Shown: one piece after another, positions 16,338-25,144 of the stretch
How positions within the stretch are numbered: the stretch's first letter is position 1
Layout: every line of letters begins with the position of its first letter
Source: Planctomycetales bacterium
GTDB taxonomy: Bacteria; Planctomycetota; Planctomycetia; Pirellulales; Pirellulaceae
Assembly (NCBI GenBank): GCA_020427005.1
Contig: JAGQOY010000022.1
Location: forward strand, 1 to 55,339
Reading direction: 5' to 3'
Length of the DNA: 55,339 nucleotides
Notes under the pieces: model-generated
What the model was told of the DNA's origin: nothing
Seen by the model: the letters and a program-made list of their open reading frames with translations, nothing else
Database searches by the model: none
Made by a program: the position numbers and the translations under genes

Positions 16338-18656
16338 TTAAACAAGTGTCTCGCCGGTTATGGCCTGGCCTTGCAGGTTGAAGCCGCGACGCCAACGTGT
16401 TCCATTGGCTTCATTAACCCAATACACTTCAAATCCTGCGGAGGTTACTGCGATCGAAGGCGATGCGAATGACTGAGAGTAGGAAATGCTGACTCGACGA
16501 TCAACCGCGCCCACCGTTCGCCCGTACGGATCCATGACGGCGGAGCGAATTTCTGTTTCACCACCATACTTCTTGACAACCCATGCGGCGGCAAAATTAC
16601 CATTCGACATTGCAGATGCAGTCATCTGATAGTGCAATCCAGCATACGAAAAATCACCGATTCTTTGGTCTGAGCTAACTCGGTTGCCGGAAGGGCCATA
16701 GAAGTCAGCGTAGATGCGTTCGTTGTTTGCAGTGGCTCCATACGTGCGAACATGCTTCAGCACCATGATGCCGGATGACGACGTGATAGATTGATAACTG
16801 AGGACCGCACCATAGTTGGAAGTTGGCGGCGCGAGTACCTGGGCACGCAAATTGATGTCGAAACTCGATTCGTCTGCGTCGTTACTGCGTACTCTTAACC
16901 AGCCGCTTCGCGTACCCGCTGTCCGCGTGTCCACGTTCACGGTGAACTGAGTCGATGCATTCGGAGCCAGTTGGTTTGGAATTCCGGTCACGGTGAATCC
17001 AGATGGCACTGTTGCCGACTGGAATGCCAACGTCGCCGTTCCCGTATTGCGAATCGTAAATGTTCTCGCAATAGTTGAACCGACAGGCCCCGCTCCGACA
17101 TCCGTAGTTCCGACGTCGTCGACGAGGCCAACAATATCGATCTCCGGACTCGGATTTTCGATCGTACCACTAACATTGAAGTTGGTCCATCCTTCATCGG
17201 TGTCGTTGTTGCGGATCAGAATGCTTCCCGCGAACGAACCTGCTGCTGACGTACTCATGGTTACAGTAAACGCGTGCGTTCGTCCTGGCAGGATCGTATT
17301 CGGAACATTCCAGCCGATCGCAAACCCACTGACGTCTGCTGGTCGGGAAACAGTCAGTGGTGCATTTCCGACATTGCGAATCGAGAATATGCGAGTGAAT
17401 GGCGTACTGCCCTTGAGAACCGTGCCATAGCTGATCGTTTGACCGTTACTGACGCCTACAAGCTCGATTTCAGGCGAAGGAATTTCCACCTTGCCTTGCA
17501 ACATCACAGATTGAGAGAGCTCGTTGCCGTCATTCGATCGAAAGTTGAGTCTTCCAGAATAGTTCGCAGGCAGCGAGGTTCGCATACCGACGGTAAGGCT
17601 CGTGCTGGCGTGCGGCGCAAGGCTTGTGGGTGGCGTACTCAGTATTTGAAATCCGTTGGAAACGGAAAAACTACTCAACGCCAACGTTGTATTGCCATCG
17701 TTACTGATCGTGATACTTCGCGTTGGAACATTCGCTCCAGTCAGCGCAGTCCCGAAGTTGATTGAGTTGCCAACCAAATCGTTACCCGACAGTTTTATCT
17801 CAGGCAGACGCCATTGCCCAACGATAGGCTTGTCGCCTCGGAGTCCGTAGTCGAAAGTCGACTCCGCCCAAACGTCTCGGTCCGTATTGAAGTGCCAACG
17901 TAGTGATCCGTTCGAATTCGCCCGCACGACACCGACATCGTCGCGACCATCTCCATTCCAATCACCAACAACGGGCGTGTCGCCTGGCAATCCAAACGCA
18001 TATTCATCCTCCTGCCATACGTCGTTGTCCGTATTCAAGTACCAGTGAAGTAGGCCGTCCGAGCCCGCTCGCACCACGCCAACGTCTGTGCGACCATCTC
18101 CGTTCCAGTCGCCCGAAACTGGAGTATCACCAACGAGTCCGAACACGTACTCGATTTCGTGAGTCGGATCTCCGTCCGTGTCGAGGTACCAGTGGAGCAG
18201 CCCCTCACCACCGTTTCGCACAACTCCAATGTTGTCTCCGCCAGACCGATCCCAGTTGCCGACGACCGGAACGTCTCCAGGTAGTCCGTAGGCAAATTCA
18301 CGTTCGTGTGTTGGATCGCCATCCGTATCCAAGTACCAATGAAGAAGACCATCAGGAGATCCACGTCGTACAACGCCAGGGTAACTTGCACCGTTTCCGG
18401 TCCAGTTTCCGGTAACATGGATATCTCCTGAAAGCCCATAGCTTACATCCATCTCATGGCTGCTATCGGGGTCCGTGTTGAAGAGATAATGGTTCGCACC
18501 CCGGACGACACCAACTAAATCAGTCGCCATCAACTCTCGCTTTTCGAGTGATTCGTGCCCAAGTCGCCGACCGTTCTGTACTCGGTTCTTTCGTCGCGAC
18601 TTGTTAGATTTAGATTTCGTGCGGTTACGCAATAACGATAGAGGGTTGTGAAACAT
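16338..18656 (-). CDS. Surface protein with LEKREL sorting motif, FG-GAP-like and ASH repeats
   Basis: Start at ATG 18656, with GGAG eight bases ahead; 772 residues. The N-terminus is short, strongly basic and followed by LEKRELMA (37-44), the motif that marks many large planctomycete extracellular proteins in place of a normal signal peptide. Residues 45-285 contain five tandem repeats of about 48 residues (DGLLHWYLDTDGDPTHE... YGLPGDVPVVGNWDRSG...), of the VCBS/FG-GAP type with Asp-rich loops able to bind calcium. Residues 290-610 hold three ASH-like (choice-of-anchor D) domains, each with a TISNDGN or TIRNTGT-type strand and a SNDxDE motif. A C-terminal domain of about 150 residues, with AVMDPYGRTVGAVDRR, resembles a beta-propeller fragment. 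It is likely an adhesin or matrix protein. Confidence 0.85.
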   Translation of the reverse strand: MFHNPLSLLRNRTKSKSNKSRRKNRVQNGRRLGHESLEKRELMATDLVGVVRGANHYLFNTDPDSSHEMDVSYGLSGDIHVTGNWTGNGASYPGVVRRGSPDGLLHWYLDTDGDPTHEREFAYGLPGDVPVVGNWDRSGGDNIGVVRNGGEGLLHWYLDTDGDPTHEIEYVFGLVGDTPVSGDWNGDGRTDVGVVRAGSDGLLHWYLNTDNDVWQEDEYAFGLPGDTPVVGDWNGDGRDDVGVVRANSNGSLRWHFNTDRDVWAESTFDYGLRGDKPIVGQWRLPEIKLSGNDLVGNSINFGTALTGANVPTRSITISNDGNTTLALSSFSVSNGFQILSTPPTSLAPHASTSLTVGMRTSLPANYSGRLNFRSNDGNELSQSVMLQGKVEIPSPEIELVGVSNGQTISYGTVLKGSTPFTRIFSIRNVGNAPLTVSRPADVSGFAIGWNVPNTILPGRTHAFTVTMSTSAAGSFAGSILIRNNDTDEGWTNFNVSGTIENPSPEIDIVGLVDDVGTTDVGAGPVGSTIARTFTIRNTGTATLAFQSATVPSGFTVTGIPNQLAPNASTQFTVNVDTRTAGTRSGWLRVRSNDADESSFDINLRAQVLAPPTSNYGAVLSYQSITSSSGIMVLKHVRTYGATANNERIYADFYGPSGNRVSSDQRIGDFSYAGLHYQMTASAMSNGNFAAAWVVKKYGGETEIRSAVMDPYGRTVGAVDRRVSISYSQSFASPSIAVTSAGFEVYWVNEANGTRWRRGFNLQGQAITGETLV

Positions 18657-18970
18657 CTTTTTTGCTCCGATCGATTGGTGGCTGCATAGATATGCGTTTG
18701 ATGATTCGTTCCATTGAGGAACCGAACTGACAAAGATGAAGTCGGATCGCATTGAAAATGCAGCCAACTCCACATGTTCAGAACTACTCATCCGCGGACG
18801 AGTTCTGTCAAATCGTTTCTGACTTCAGGCTTTAGTCGTCAGGAAAGAAAACAGCGTTTGCAACCGTGAAGTTGTGCTACGTAGAACGCGACCATGAACT
18901 TCGATCGCAAAGAGGCATATTTCGAAGTGCATGAAGGGGCTTGGGAAAAAAATCAACGCGTGGGAGAAAC
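18657..18970. other. Promoter-bearing spacer upstream of the LEKREL gene
   Basis: The frame of the surface protein runs open to 18791 without a better start. No repeats or hairpins of note were seen; the promoter for the minus-strand gene must lie here. Confidence 0.35.
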
Positions 18971-19660
18971 TCATCCTGAACACGCAAGTCGATGTGCGTG
19001 TTTGATCTCTCGTCCCAGACAGTCCTCGGTGGTGTAGTCGGCCAATCGATGGCTGCCGGTGCGTAATTGAAACACCTCGGCTTGCTCACGGCACACGAGT
19101 TCATCAATGACCGACCGGTTAGCGGGGTGATTGCAGACCAGATCGGCGAACCCGCAGTAGAAACGAAGCGGGTCGCGCCAGTGGTCGGGCTTTAGGAATC
19201 GCGCTCCTAAACCATCAAAGCCCATCGCGGCCCCACCGATACAGAGCTTGGGTTCATGGATACCGTGGAAAGCCAGTGCCGCGCCGCCCGAAAAGCTTGC
19301 CAGGAAATAGGGTAGACCGTCCCAGGGCTCGAGCAATTCGCTCAGCACATGGCGATTCCATTCTTCCGCCAGCGCTGGCTGGGCGGCAAAACGCAGCAAA
19401 GGAACGTCGAACGGCGATGTGACGTATAGAAACGTCATCGGCACCACCTGTACCTCATCGAGCACATGGTCGAACACCGGAACGACGGTGCGGCTGCGTT
19501 GGAAATATTCTTCTTCGTCGATTCCGGAGCCACCGAAGAACACGAACAAGAACTCGGGCTCTGCCGACAACTCGAAGACATCGAGATGTGCGGTCCTCAG
19601 AAGCACTTTGCTGTCGAACAGTTTCTTGGATCGCTTCAAAGGCGGTTCTCCCAGCTCCAA
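18971..19660 (-). CDS. Alpha/beta hydrolase-like protein of unknown substrate
   Basis: A 229-residue protein, read from a TTG at 19660; no ATG lies nearby, so the exact start is uncertain. The sequence FLFVFFGGSGIDEEEYFQ looks like the oxyanion-hole strand of an alpha/beta hydrolase and YFLASFSGGAALAFHG like a nucleophile elbow (SxSGG). A late histidine in RTGSHRLADY is a candidate triad member. No signal peptide is seen. It starts only 15 bases after the stop of the PEP-CTERM gene at 19676 on the same strand, so the two are probably co-transcribed. The hydrolase call is inferred from motif spacing only. Confidence 0.65.
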   Translation of the reverse strand: MELGEPPLKRSKKLFDSKVLLRTAHLDVFELSAEPEFLFVFFGGSGIDEEEYFQRSRTVVPVFDHVLDEVQVVPMTFLYVTSPFDVPLLRFAAQPALAEEWNRHVLSELLEPWDGLPYFLASFSGGAALAFHGIHEPKLCIGGAAMGFDGLGARFLKPDHWRDPLRFYCGFADLVCNHPANRSVIDELVCREQAEVFQLRTGSHRLADYTTEDCLGREIKHAHRLACSG

Positions 19661-19675
19661 ACCTGTTCGAGCACA

Positions 19676-20392
19676 CTATTTCGCCCTACGTCGAATCATA
19701 ACAGCACCGAGGGCGGGAATAGACAGTAGCAAGGCACTCGACGGTTCAGGTACTGATGTAACAGTTCCACGGATCTCAAATACAAGGTCGGACGACACTG
19801 GATTGTTTGAGACGAATGACAGATCGGGAATCGGAGTCCAATCGGTGTGTCCTGATGCGTAGCCATCCAAAGGGTTTCGCCATACGCCGTTTTGTCCTGT
19901 CGCCGGTTCCCTGCGACTCCAGATCCATCCCGCATCAGGTAGGAACGCTTGAACGCTGAACCAATAGGTTCCCGCGTCTAATTGCACTGATGTGTCAAGT
20001 GTAAAATCGTGCTGAGCATTTCCAACGGTAGGTTGATTGAGCAGTTCCTGCAACACCGCACCTGGAAGCCCTCCGTTGTCTGCGTAGATACGTAAGTGTG
20101 CGGCTTCGATTGGCGGCGTCGAGCCGTCCGTGTATTGCGACTGCCCTTCAAAAAAAATCTGTTCGATCGTCCATGAAAAACCACTTGGAACGACGAAATC
20201 ATCGGCACCCTCAGAATCGACATCTTCAAAGCCTGGTTCCCACGCGCCGGAAGCCAGGCCGAAACCTTCGCCAACCCGGCCATCAAGCTGGGACAGGAGG
20301 ATATCCGCTTGAACCGACGTCGCCGGTAGGGCCAAAATCAGGCCAATGGCTAGTATTGAGGATACTCTTGAGACAATTCGAATCGACTTCAC
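19676..20392 (-). CDS. PEP-CTERM secreted protein
   Basis: The GTG at 20392 has GGAG nine bases upstream and begins a signal peptide (basic, then SSILAIGLILALPATSVQADI), so it is preferred to the frame start at 20440; 238 residues. The mature part is a beta-sandwich-like domain with acidic loops (FEDVDSEGADDFVVPSGFSW; TYWFSVQAFLPDAGW). The end carries the sorting tag: VPEPSSALLL, a hydrophobic stretch and a basic RRRAK tail, which is recognised by exosortase/archaeosortase-type enzymes. The protein should be anchored or released at the outer envelope, possibly in an exopolysaccharide matrix. It has no enzyme motif. Confidence 0.88.
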   Translation of the reverse strand: MKSIRIVSRVSSILAIGLILALPATSVQADILLSQLDGRVGEGFGLASGAWEPGFEDVDSEGADDFVVPSGFSWTIEQIFFEGQSQYTDGSTPPIEAAHLRIYADNGGLPGAVLQELLNQPTVGNAQHDFTLDTSVQLDAGTYWFSVQAFLPDAGWIWSRREPATGQNGVWRNPLDGYASGHTDWTPIPDLSFVSNNPVSSDLVFEIRGTVTSVPEPSSALLLSIPALGAVMIRRRAK

Positions 20393-20516
20393 GGGTGTTT
20401 CTCCTGTTGTGGTGGAATATCGAAGGCGCGAAAAATGCACCTATTTGGACCACAGAGAGGAAGACCGGTTCTGTCAAGAAAATGGAAGAATTCGCAAAAA
20501 AATGCCAGGGGCGTCG

Positions 20517-23500
20517 CTATTCAGGCGAACCTGCCTGTGTCTCAGAAGACCAATCTTGGGACTGGATTTTGCAATTGGGCATCAACTTGGCTAATTCGGC
20601 CAATTGCTCGTCAGAAAGCAAGTCACTCGATGAATTCCCTACGTGTGACAATTCCAGTGAGCGTAGATTCGATAGGCCAGCCAGGTCGTGCAATTGTTCA
20701 GGCAGCAACGTCGCATAGCCCAGGTACAGTTCTTTGAGATTGGGCATTCTTCCGAGCATCTTTAGATCTGCGTGGCTCAAGTCAGTATGCCAAATCTCTA
20801 AAGACTCAATTCGTTGTAGCTGCGCAAGCAATTCAATGTTCGAGTCACTGCGGCCATCGTAAAGAGCAAGGCTCACGAACGTAAGGGCGGGGCACTGATT
20901 GATTGCTTCCACCGTCTCTCTACCAAACTGTTCGCGGTTGATATGCAGACGCGTCAGCTTGGAAAGCCCCACAATTTCCTTAAAATCGACTGGTGATATG
21001 CCGTTAGTCGACGAGGTCGTCAAGTCAGTAATACCATCGGAGTTTTGTCGTATTTCGCGGAGCGACTCTCCCGTCGCGCCGTCCGGAAGGCCAAGAGTTC
21101 TTAGCGTGGGAATCGTTCCGGCAACTCTCGCGAATTCGTCTCCTAGTTTAGTTTCGCCGCCATCGAGATTCCAAAGCGTGGGATGGCCTTCAAGGTATTT
21201 CAAATTGGAAACCTCAAAGTCTTTGCATCGGTGTATATACAAATAGCTTAGGGCAATTTTGCGAATCTGCTGTATGCACTCTCCTGTAATTGGAACGTTC
21301 TGAAGGAACAGAGCCATTTCCGAATTGATTCCACCTAGGACGTTGAGGTCATCATCGTTCACCTGGACATCCGTAAAGTAGATGGCACTGATAGGCGGCA
21401 TCGGTTCGGAGATCTGTGAAGGATCCGTGATCTCAGTATCCGCGAGCAAGACCCGGCCGCCAAGCTTGAGTACACGCTCAGCGATCTCACGTTGCGATGA
21501 ACGAACAGGCAAAGACTGGATTTTGCATTCGGGCATTTGCTTTGCTAGTTCGGACAATTGTTCTGCTGAGAACAACTCGTCGGATGAAGGCCCGACGTGA
21601 GTCAGCTCCAAAAAGCGAAGATTCGACAGCGTTGCCAGGTCCGGCAATTGTTCGGGCGAGAGCTGTGTGTATCGCAACACCAATGAGCGAAGTTTGGGTA
21701 TCTTCCCTAGCACCTTCAGATCAGCAAAGGATAGATCTGTGCCCGTGACCGACAGCGATTCAATCTTTTGTAATTGGCCAACCAATTCGATGTTTAGCTC
21801 CCCTTGACCATCGTAATCGGCGATATCCAAGCTAGTTAGCAACGGGCACTGATTGATCGCCTCCACTGTTTGCCGACCGAATTGCTCATAGTTGAGGTAC
21901 AAACGTTTCAGATTGGGCAGTTGAACGATGCCTTTGAAGTCAAACGGGCGGATACCGAGGGTAGGCCAAGTTGACAATTCGACGATGTTCTTGCAGCCAC
22001 CGATTAGCCGGAGCGAATCGCCAGTTGCCCCGTCCGCGAGATTCAGAATCTGTAGGTTTGCAAGTGTTGCGGCCACTTTCGCAAATTCATCCCCCAAGTT
22101 TGTTCCCACGGCCGAGACATCAGTAAGAGTTGGATGCCCCTCAAGGTATTTCAGTTGTGTAGGATCGAAATTCGTGCATGCGTACAATTGAAGAATTCTT
22201 AGATTAAGTCTGGAAATGTCCTGCAAACACTCCCCAGTAATTGGAATATTTTGTAGAAACAAAGCGACTGGGGAGTTTATTCCACTCAGGATACTCACGT
22301 CACGATCGCTCAGTTCGAGACTCACAAGATAGACGGCACTGATAGGCGGCATCGACTCAGTAATCTGTGAAGCATCAGTGACCTCGGTGTCGGCAAGAAA
22401 GAGCCGGCCTCCAACCCGCAGCACCCATTCGGCGATCTCACGCTGCGATACTTTTCCAGCGGGGCTGACCGGCGACGTACCAAGTTGCTCTGCTTCAAAA
22501 CGAATGTTGATCTTTCGACCGTCGGGCGTGCTGAGGTCGTATTCGGTTCCGACAGCGGCGAATCCTTCTTTCTCAAATCGCAATTGATGCCGCGCGTGGT
22601 CGACGCTGACCTCAATGGTCTTCCCGTCGTTCGGATCCGTGATCGATAGTCGATCTTCACCCACATCGAGCTTCGTTGTGTCCGGTCCGCCGTCGATCGT
22701 CAGCACCACGGTGCTACCATCACGAAACTTGAAGCTGATCATCACGGCGGCTATCGCAATGAAACCCAACGGAAGGAGTGCCGCCAGCGCCAACGATTTC
22801 CCGGTCCATCTGCTGCCACCGTTGCGGAAACCACTGGGCAAAGCCACTTCAGCCGGCGCGGGTTCCGGTTGCGGTGTGGGCTGACTTAGCCTCGCGTCAA
22901 TACATGCCAGCACAATATCCAATTCGCTCGCAGTTGCGAACCGCTGGTCCGGACCTACGCGAAGCAACTTCTCCACAACATCCACCAGTCGTCGATCCAA
23001 CTTCGGATCAACCTTGTACAATTCTTGATAGTCGCCGTCGGCAATCTTGCGGAGCACGGCGACAACGCTGTCGGCTTCGAATGGCGCCGCCCCGCTCAGA
23101 CAGTGGTACATCACACATCCCAAACTGAACAAGTCACTTGACTCGGAAACGGGTTGCCCGTTGGCTTGTTCCGGAGACATGTACTTTGGTGTTCCGAGAA
23201 CATCGCCCGTGTTAGTCAGCTCCAGATCGTTGGTGAGTGCGAGCCCAAAATCGATCAGACGTACCTTGCCCGACTCTTCGATCCAGATATTGGAGGGCTT
23301 TATATCCCGGTGAATCACGCCTTTGGCATGAGCTGCGGAAAGTGCCGCTGCGACCTGCCGAGCGATTCGCAAGGTTTCCGGTGGGCGTAGCTTTCCCAGG
23401 TCAGCCAACATGTCCGACAAAGGCTGACCGGAGAGAAGCTTCATCGTCAGGAAGGGAACGCCGCGATCTTCCTCAACGGAGTGCACGGGAACGACGTTGT

Positions 23501-24047
23501 CGTGGTCAATGGATGCTAACGCTTTGGCTTCTCGTGCAAACCGTTGCCTGACCGCCGTAGAGATGGGCTTGGCCATCCAGAGGACCTTGAGTGCCACATC
23601 GCGAGCTAGTGTCGGATCGTTCGCTCGAAAGACGAGTCCCATACCACCTTGTCCCAGCACACCCAGAATTCGGTACTTGCCAAGACGGCCGATCTCATCT
23701 GGCAGTTGCGGGACCGCGAGGAATGTGAATTGTTGGGTAGGTTGCTCGGCCGAAAGAGTCTCATCGAGCGCACTTCGGACAGTGTCCTGCTCAGTTCCTT
23801 CGCTTCGAGCCTTAAATATCGATTGCGCCTTTAAGATTGCCTGTTGAATCAAGATGTCGCTACCATCAATCGCATGGTAATTACGAAAAGCTCGTCGCAC
23901 GTTATCGTCAGGGATCTTCCGAAGCAACTGATTGCATGTAGCACATTGCTCCAGGTGGGCACCAAGTTCCTCCAGCCGCTGATCGGAAATCTCGCCGTCC
24001 AGCATTTGCTGAAATTCATATGCAGTTGGACAGGTCGATTCGTTCAT
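20517..24047 (-). CDS. Zinc-finger Ser/Thr kinase with duplicated leucine-rich-repeat sensor
   Basis: A 1176-residue membrane kinase; ATG 24047 with AAGGTGG upstream. Residues 6-38 carry C6 and HLEQCATC (H31, C35, C38), an anti-sigma-type zinc finger. Residues 124-385 are a Hanks kinase: glycine loop GQGGMG, K154, HRDIKPSN (D248), DFG (D266), SPEQ. A single membrane span lies near 418-437. The outer part from about 530 to the end is made of leucine-rich repeats arranged as two similar copies of about 316 residues, the first starting REIAEWVLRVGGRLFLADTE and the second REIAERVLKLGGRVLLADTE. It lies 85 bases downstream of the ECF sigma factor gene in the same direction. A role as the sigma factor's regulator, sensing a ligand through the LRRs, is the natural reading. 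Confidence 0.92.
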   Translation of the reverse strand: MNESTCPTAYEFQQMLDGEISDQRLEELGAHLEQCATCNQLLRKIPDDNVRRAFRNYHAIDGSDILIQQAILKAQSIFKARSEGTEQDTVRSALDETLSAEQPTQQFTFLAVPQLPDEIGRLGKYRILGVLGQGGMGLVFRANDPTLARDVALKVLWMAKPISTAVRQRFAREAKALASIDHDNVVPVHSVEEDRGVPFLTMKLLSGQPLSDMLADLGKLRPPETLRIARQVAAALSAAHAKGVIHRDIKPSNIWIEESGKVRLIDFGLALTNDLELTNTGDVLGTPKYMSPEQANGQPVSESSDLFSLGCVMYHCLSGAAPFEADSVVAVLRKIADGDYQELYKVDPKLDRRLVDVVEKLLRVGPDQRFATASELDIVLACIDARLSQPTPQPEPAPAEVALPSGFRNGGSRWTGKSLALAALLPLGFIAIAAVMISFKFRDGSTVVLTIDGGPDTTKLDVGEDRLSITDPNDGKTIEVSVDHARHQLRFEKEGFAAVGTEYDLSTPDGRKINIRFEAEQLGTSPVSPAGKVSQREIAEWVLRVGGRLFLADTEVTDASQITESMPPISAVYLVSLELSDRDVSILSGINSPVALFLQNIPITGECLQDISRLNLRILQLYACTNFDPTQLKYLEGHPTLTDVSAVGTNLGDEFAKVAATLANLQILNLADGATGDSLRLIGGCKNIVELSTWPTLGIRPFDFKGIVQLPNLKRLYLNYEQFGRQTVEAINQCPLLTSLDIADYDGQGELNIELVGQLQKIESLSVTGTDLSFADLKVLGKIPKLRSLVLRYTQLSPEQLPDLATLSNLRFLELTHVGPSSDELFSAEQLSELAKQMPECKIQSLPVRSSQREIAERVLKLGGRVLLADTEITDPSQISEPMPPISAIYFTDVQVNDDDLNVLGGINSEMALFLQNVPITGECIQQIRKIALSYLYIHRCKDFEVSNLKYLEGHPTLWNLDGGETKLGDEFARVAGTIPTLRTLGLPDGATGESLREIRQNSDGITDLTTSSTNGISPVDFKEIVGLSKLTRLHINREQFGRETVEAINQCPALTFVSLALYDGRSDSNIELLAQLQRIESLEIWHTDLSHADLKMLGRMPNLKELYLGYATLLPEQLHDLAGLSNLRSLELSHVGNSSSDLLSDEQLAELAKLMPNCKIQSQDWSSETQAGSPE
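20540..22447. repeat. Internal tandem duplication in the LRR region
   Basis: The DNA from about 22447 down to 21500 and from about 21500 down to 20540 encodes two clearly homologous blocks, each of about 316 residues, within the kinase gene. The GCGATCTCACGTTGCGATGA region near 21480-21500 corresponds to GCGATCTCACGCTGCGATAC near 22433-22452. The copies are diverged, so the duplication is not recent. Confidence 0.7.
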
Positions 24048-24132
24048 GGCGCCACCTTAGGTGCGAAGGTCTTCACACAGAACTACAGGCACCAATTTCG
24101 ATTCTGTCACGCGACATTAGCTTTTCGGTAAA

Positions 24133-24714
24133 TTAGTCGAGCAAATCTTGCAGCTGTTCCTTGACCTTCTTGATGCCGCGGGAACGAGCGAGATAGACCT
24201 GGTTCATCGTGAGGCCCAAGGCCTGCGCGATATCGACCAGACTTTCCTCCTTCACGTAGCTCCGGTGGCATATTTCCCAATCGCGTTCGCTCAAAAGGTC
24301 CTTCATGGCGTCAAAGGCAGCGCGCAATAGAAAATCTCGATGCTCTTCCTCGAATAGTGATGAGTCCGACTGGGCTGTTGCAACTGCGTTCTCCAACTCC
24401 TGAATACTTAGCGGCTGCTTCTTCTGCTTGCTGAGAAAATCTCGGTAAGCGTTGACCGAGGTGGTAAAGAGATACCCCCGAAAGCGGCGGCTAGGATCGA
24501 TCTGCAATTTTGGCAGCGCCTGGTGTAGCTTAACGAAAATCGATTGAACGAGATCCGCCACATCGGCCTCTTGTACCCTTCGCCGTCGCATCCACATTAC
24601 CAGGAGCGGGGTATAGAGAGCTACAAATCGGTTCCAGTCCTCTTGTGCGCGCGGATTCTCGCCGTCTTGAAGACGGATCAGCAGGCTTACGGAAGTGCTG
24701 GGATCGACGGTCAT
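24133..24714 (-). CDS. ECF-type RNA polymerase sigma factor
   Basis: A 193-residue sigma factor of the extracytoplasmic-function class. Sigma-2 spans about residues 15-95, with DWNRFVALYTPLLVMWMRRR, ADVADLVQSIFVKLHQALP and the RFRGYLFTTSVNAYRDFLSK region that contacts the -10 element. Sigma-4 spans about 135-190, with DLLSERDWEICHRSYVKEES and a helix-turn-helix in VDIAQALGLTMNQVYLARSR. No regulator domain is fused. The gene for the zinc-finger kinase follows on the same strand after 85 bases, an arrangement typical of planctomycete sigma/kinase signalling pairs. The target genes are unknown; the neighbouring PEP-CTERM genes are candidates by position only. Confidence 0.93.
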   Translation of the reverse strand: MTVDPSTSVSLLIRLQDGENPRAQEDWNRFVALYTPLLVMWMRRRRVQEADVADLVQSIFVKLHQALPKLQIDPSRRFRGYLFTTSVNAYRDFLSKQKKQPLSIQELENAVATAQSDSSLFEEEHRDFLLRAAFDAMKDLLSERDWEICHRSYVKEESLVDIAQALGLTMNQVYLARSRGIKKVKEQLQDLLD

Positions 24715-25144
24715 GAATCGGAGTCAAGAGCGAAATGGCCAAAACCCTTAGTTTACTCGATCCTGATGCTGGAATCGACCACCGAAAACTGGAGCCCGAT
24801 TGGGCTCTCAAAGCGCCGAGATTGGCTGGTCGAGGGCAGGTGGTCTACCGCCAAAACATCTGAAATACGGCTAATCTGCGCGTTCTAAGGCCTAAGACTG
24901 CGAGCCGATCTTTTGGCGACTGGCTTGATTTCCCTGCTTCAAGCGGGGGCAAAAAGGTCTGCTAGTGTGCCGATCGGTCCGATTCGTTGAATTTCGGGCA
25001 TTTTCCTATTTTTTGTGACAGGTGCCTTTGGCTGTGGAGTAGTCCCATTCAACGTCCAATCGAAAAAGCACTTGGCGCAGTCCGAACCGGTTGGAGCCCA
25101 TGAGACCTTGTCTTTTTTCACACCAAACAACGAAAGGGACCGCC
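24715..25144. promoter_or_regulatory. Divergent promoter region of sigma factor and PEP-CTERM genes
   Basis: The sigma factor gene (minus) and the PEP-CTERM gene at 25145 (plus) start away from each other, so both promoters must lie in these 430 bases. No clear conserved -35/-10 or ECF-type promoter could be assigned by eye. The minus-strand frames here are not credible genes. Confidence 0.4.

Noticed and set aside
17274..18415. Long plus-strand frames opposite the LEKREL protein
   Set aside because: They are shadows of the repetitive minus-strand gene with its strong codon periodicity.
20204..20219. GGCACCCTCA match to the 3' end of tRNA-Lys, as a possible att site
   Set aside because: Only ten bases match, inside the coding region of a PEP-CTERM protein; expected by chance.
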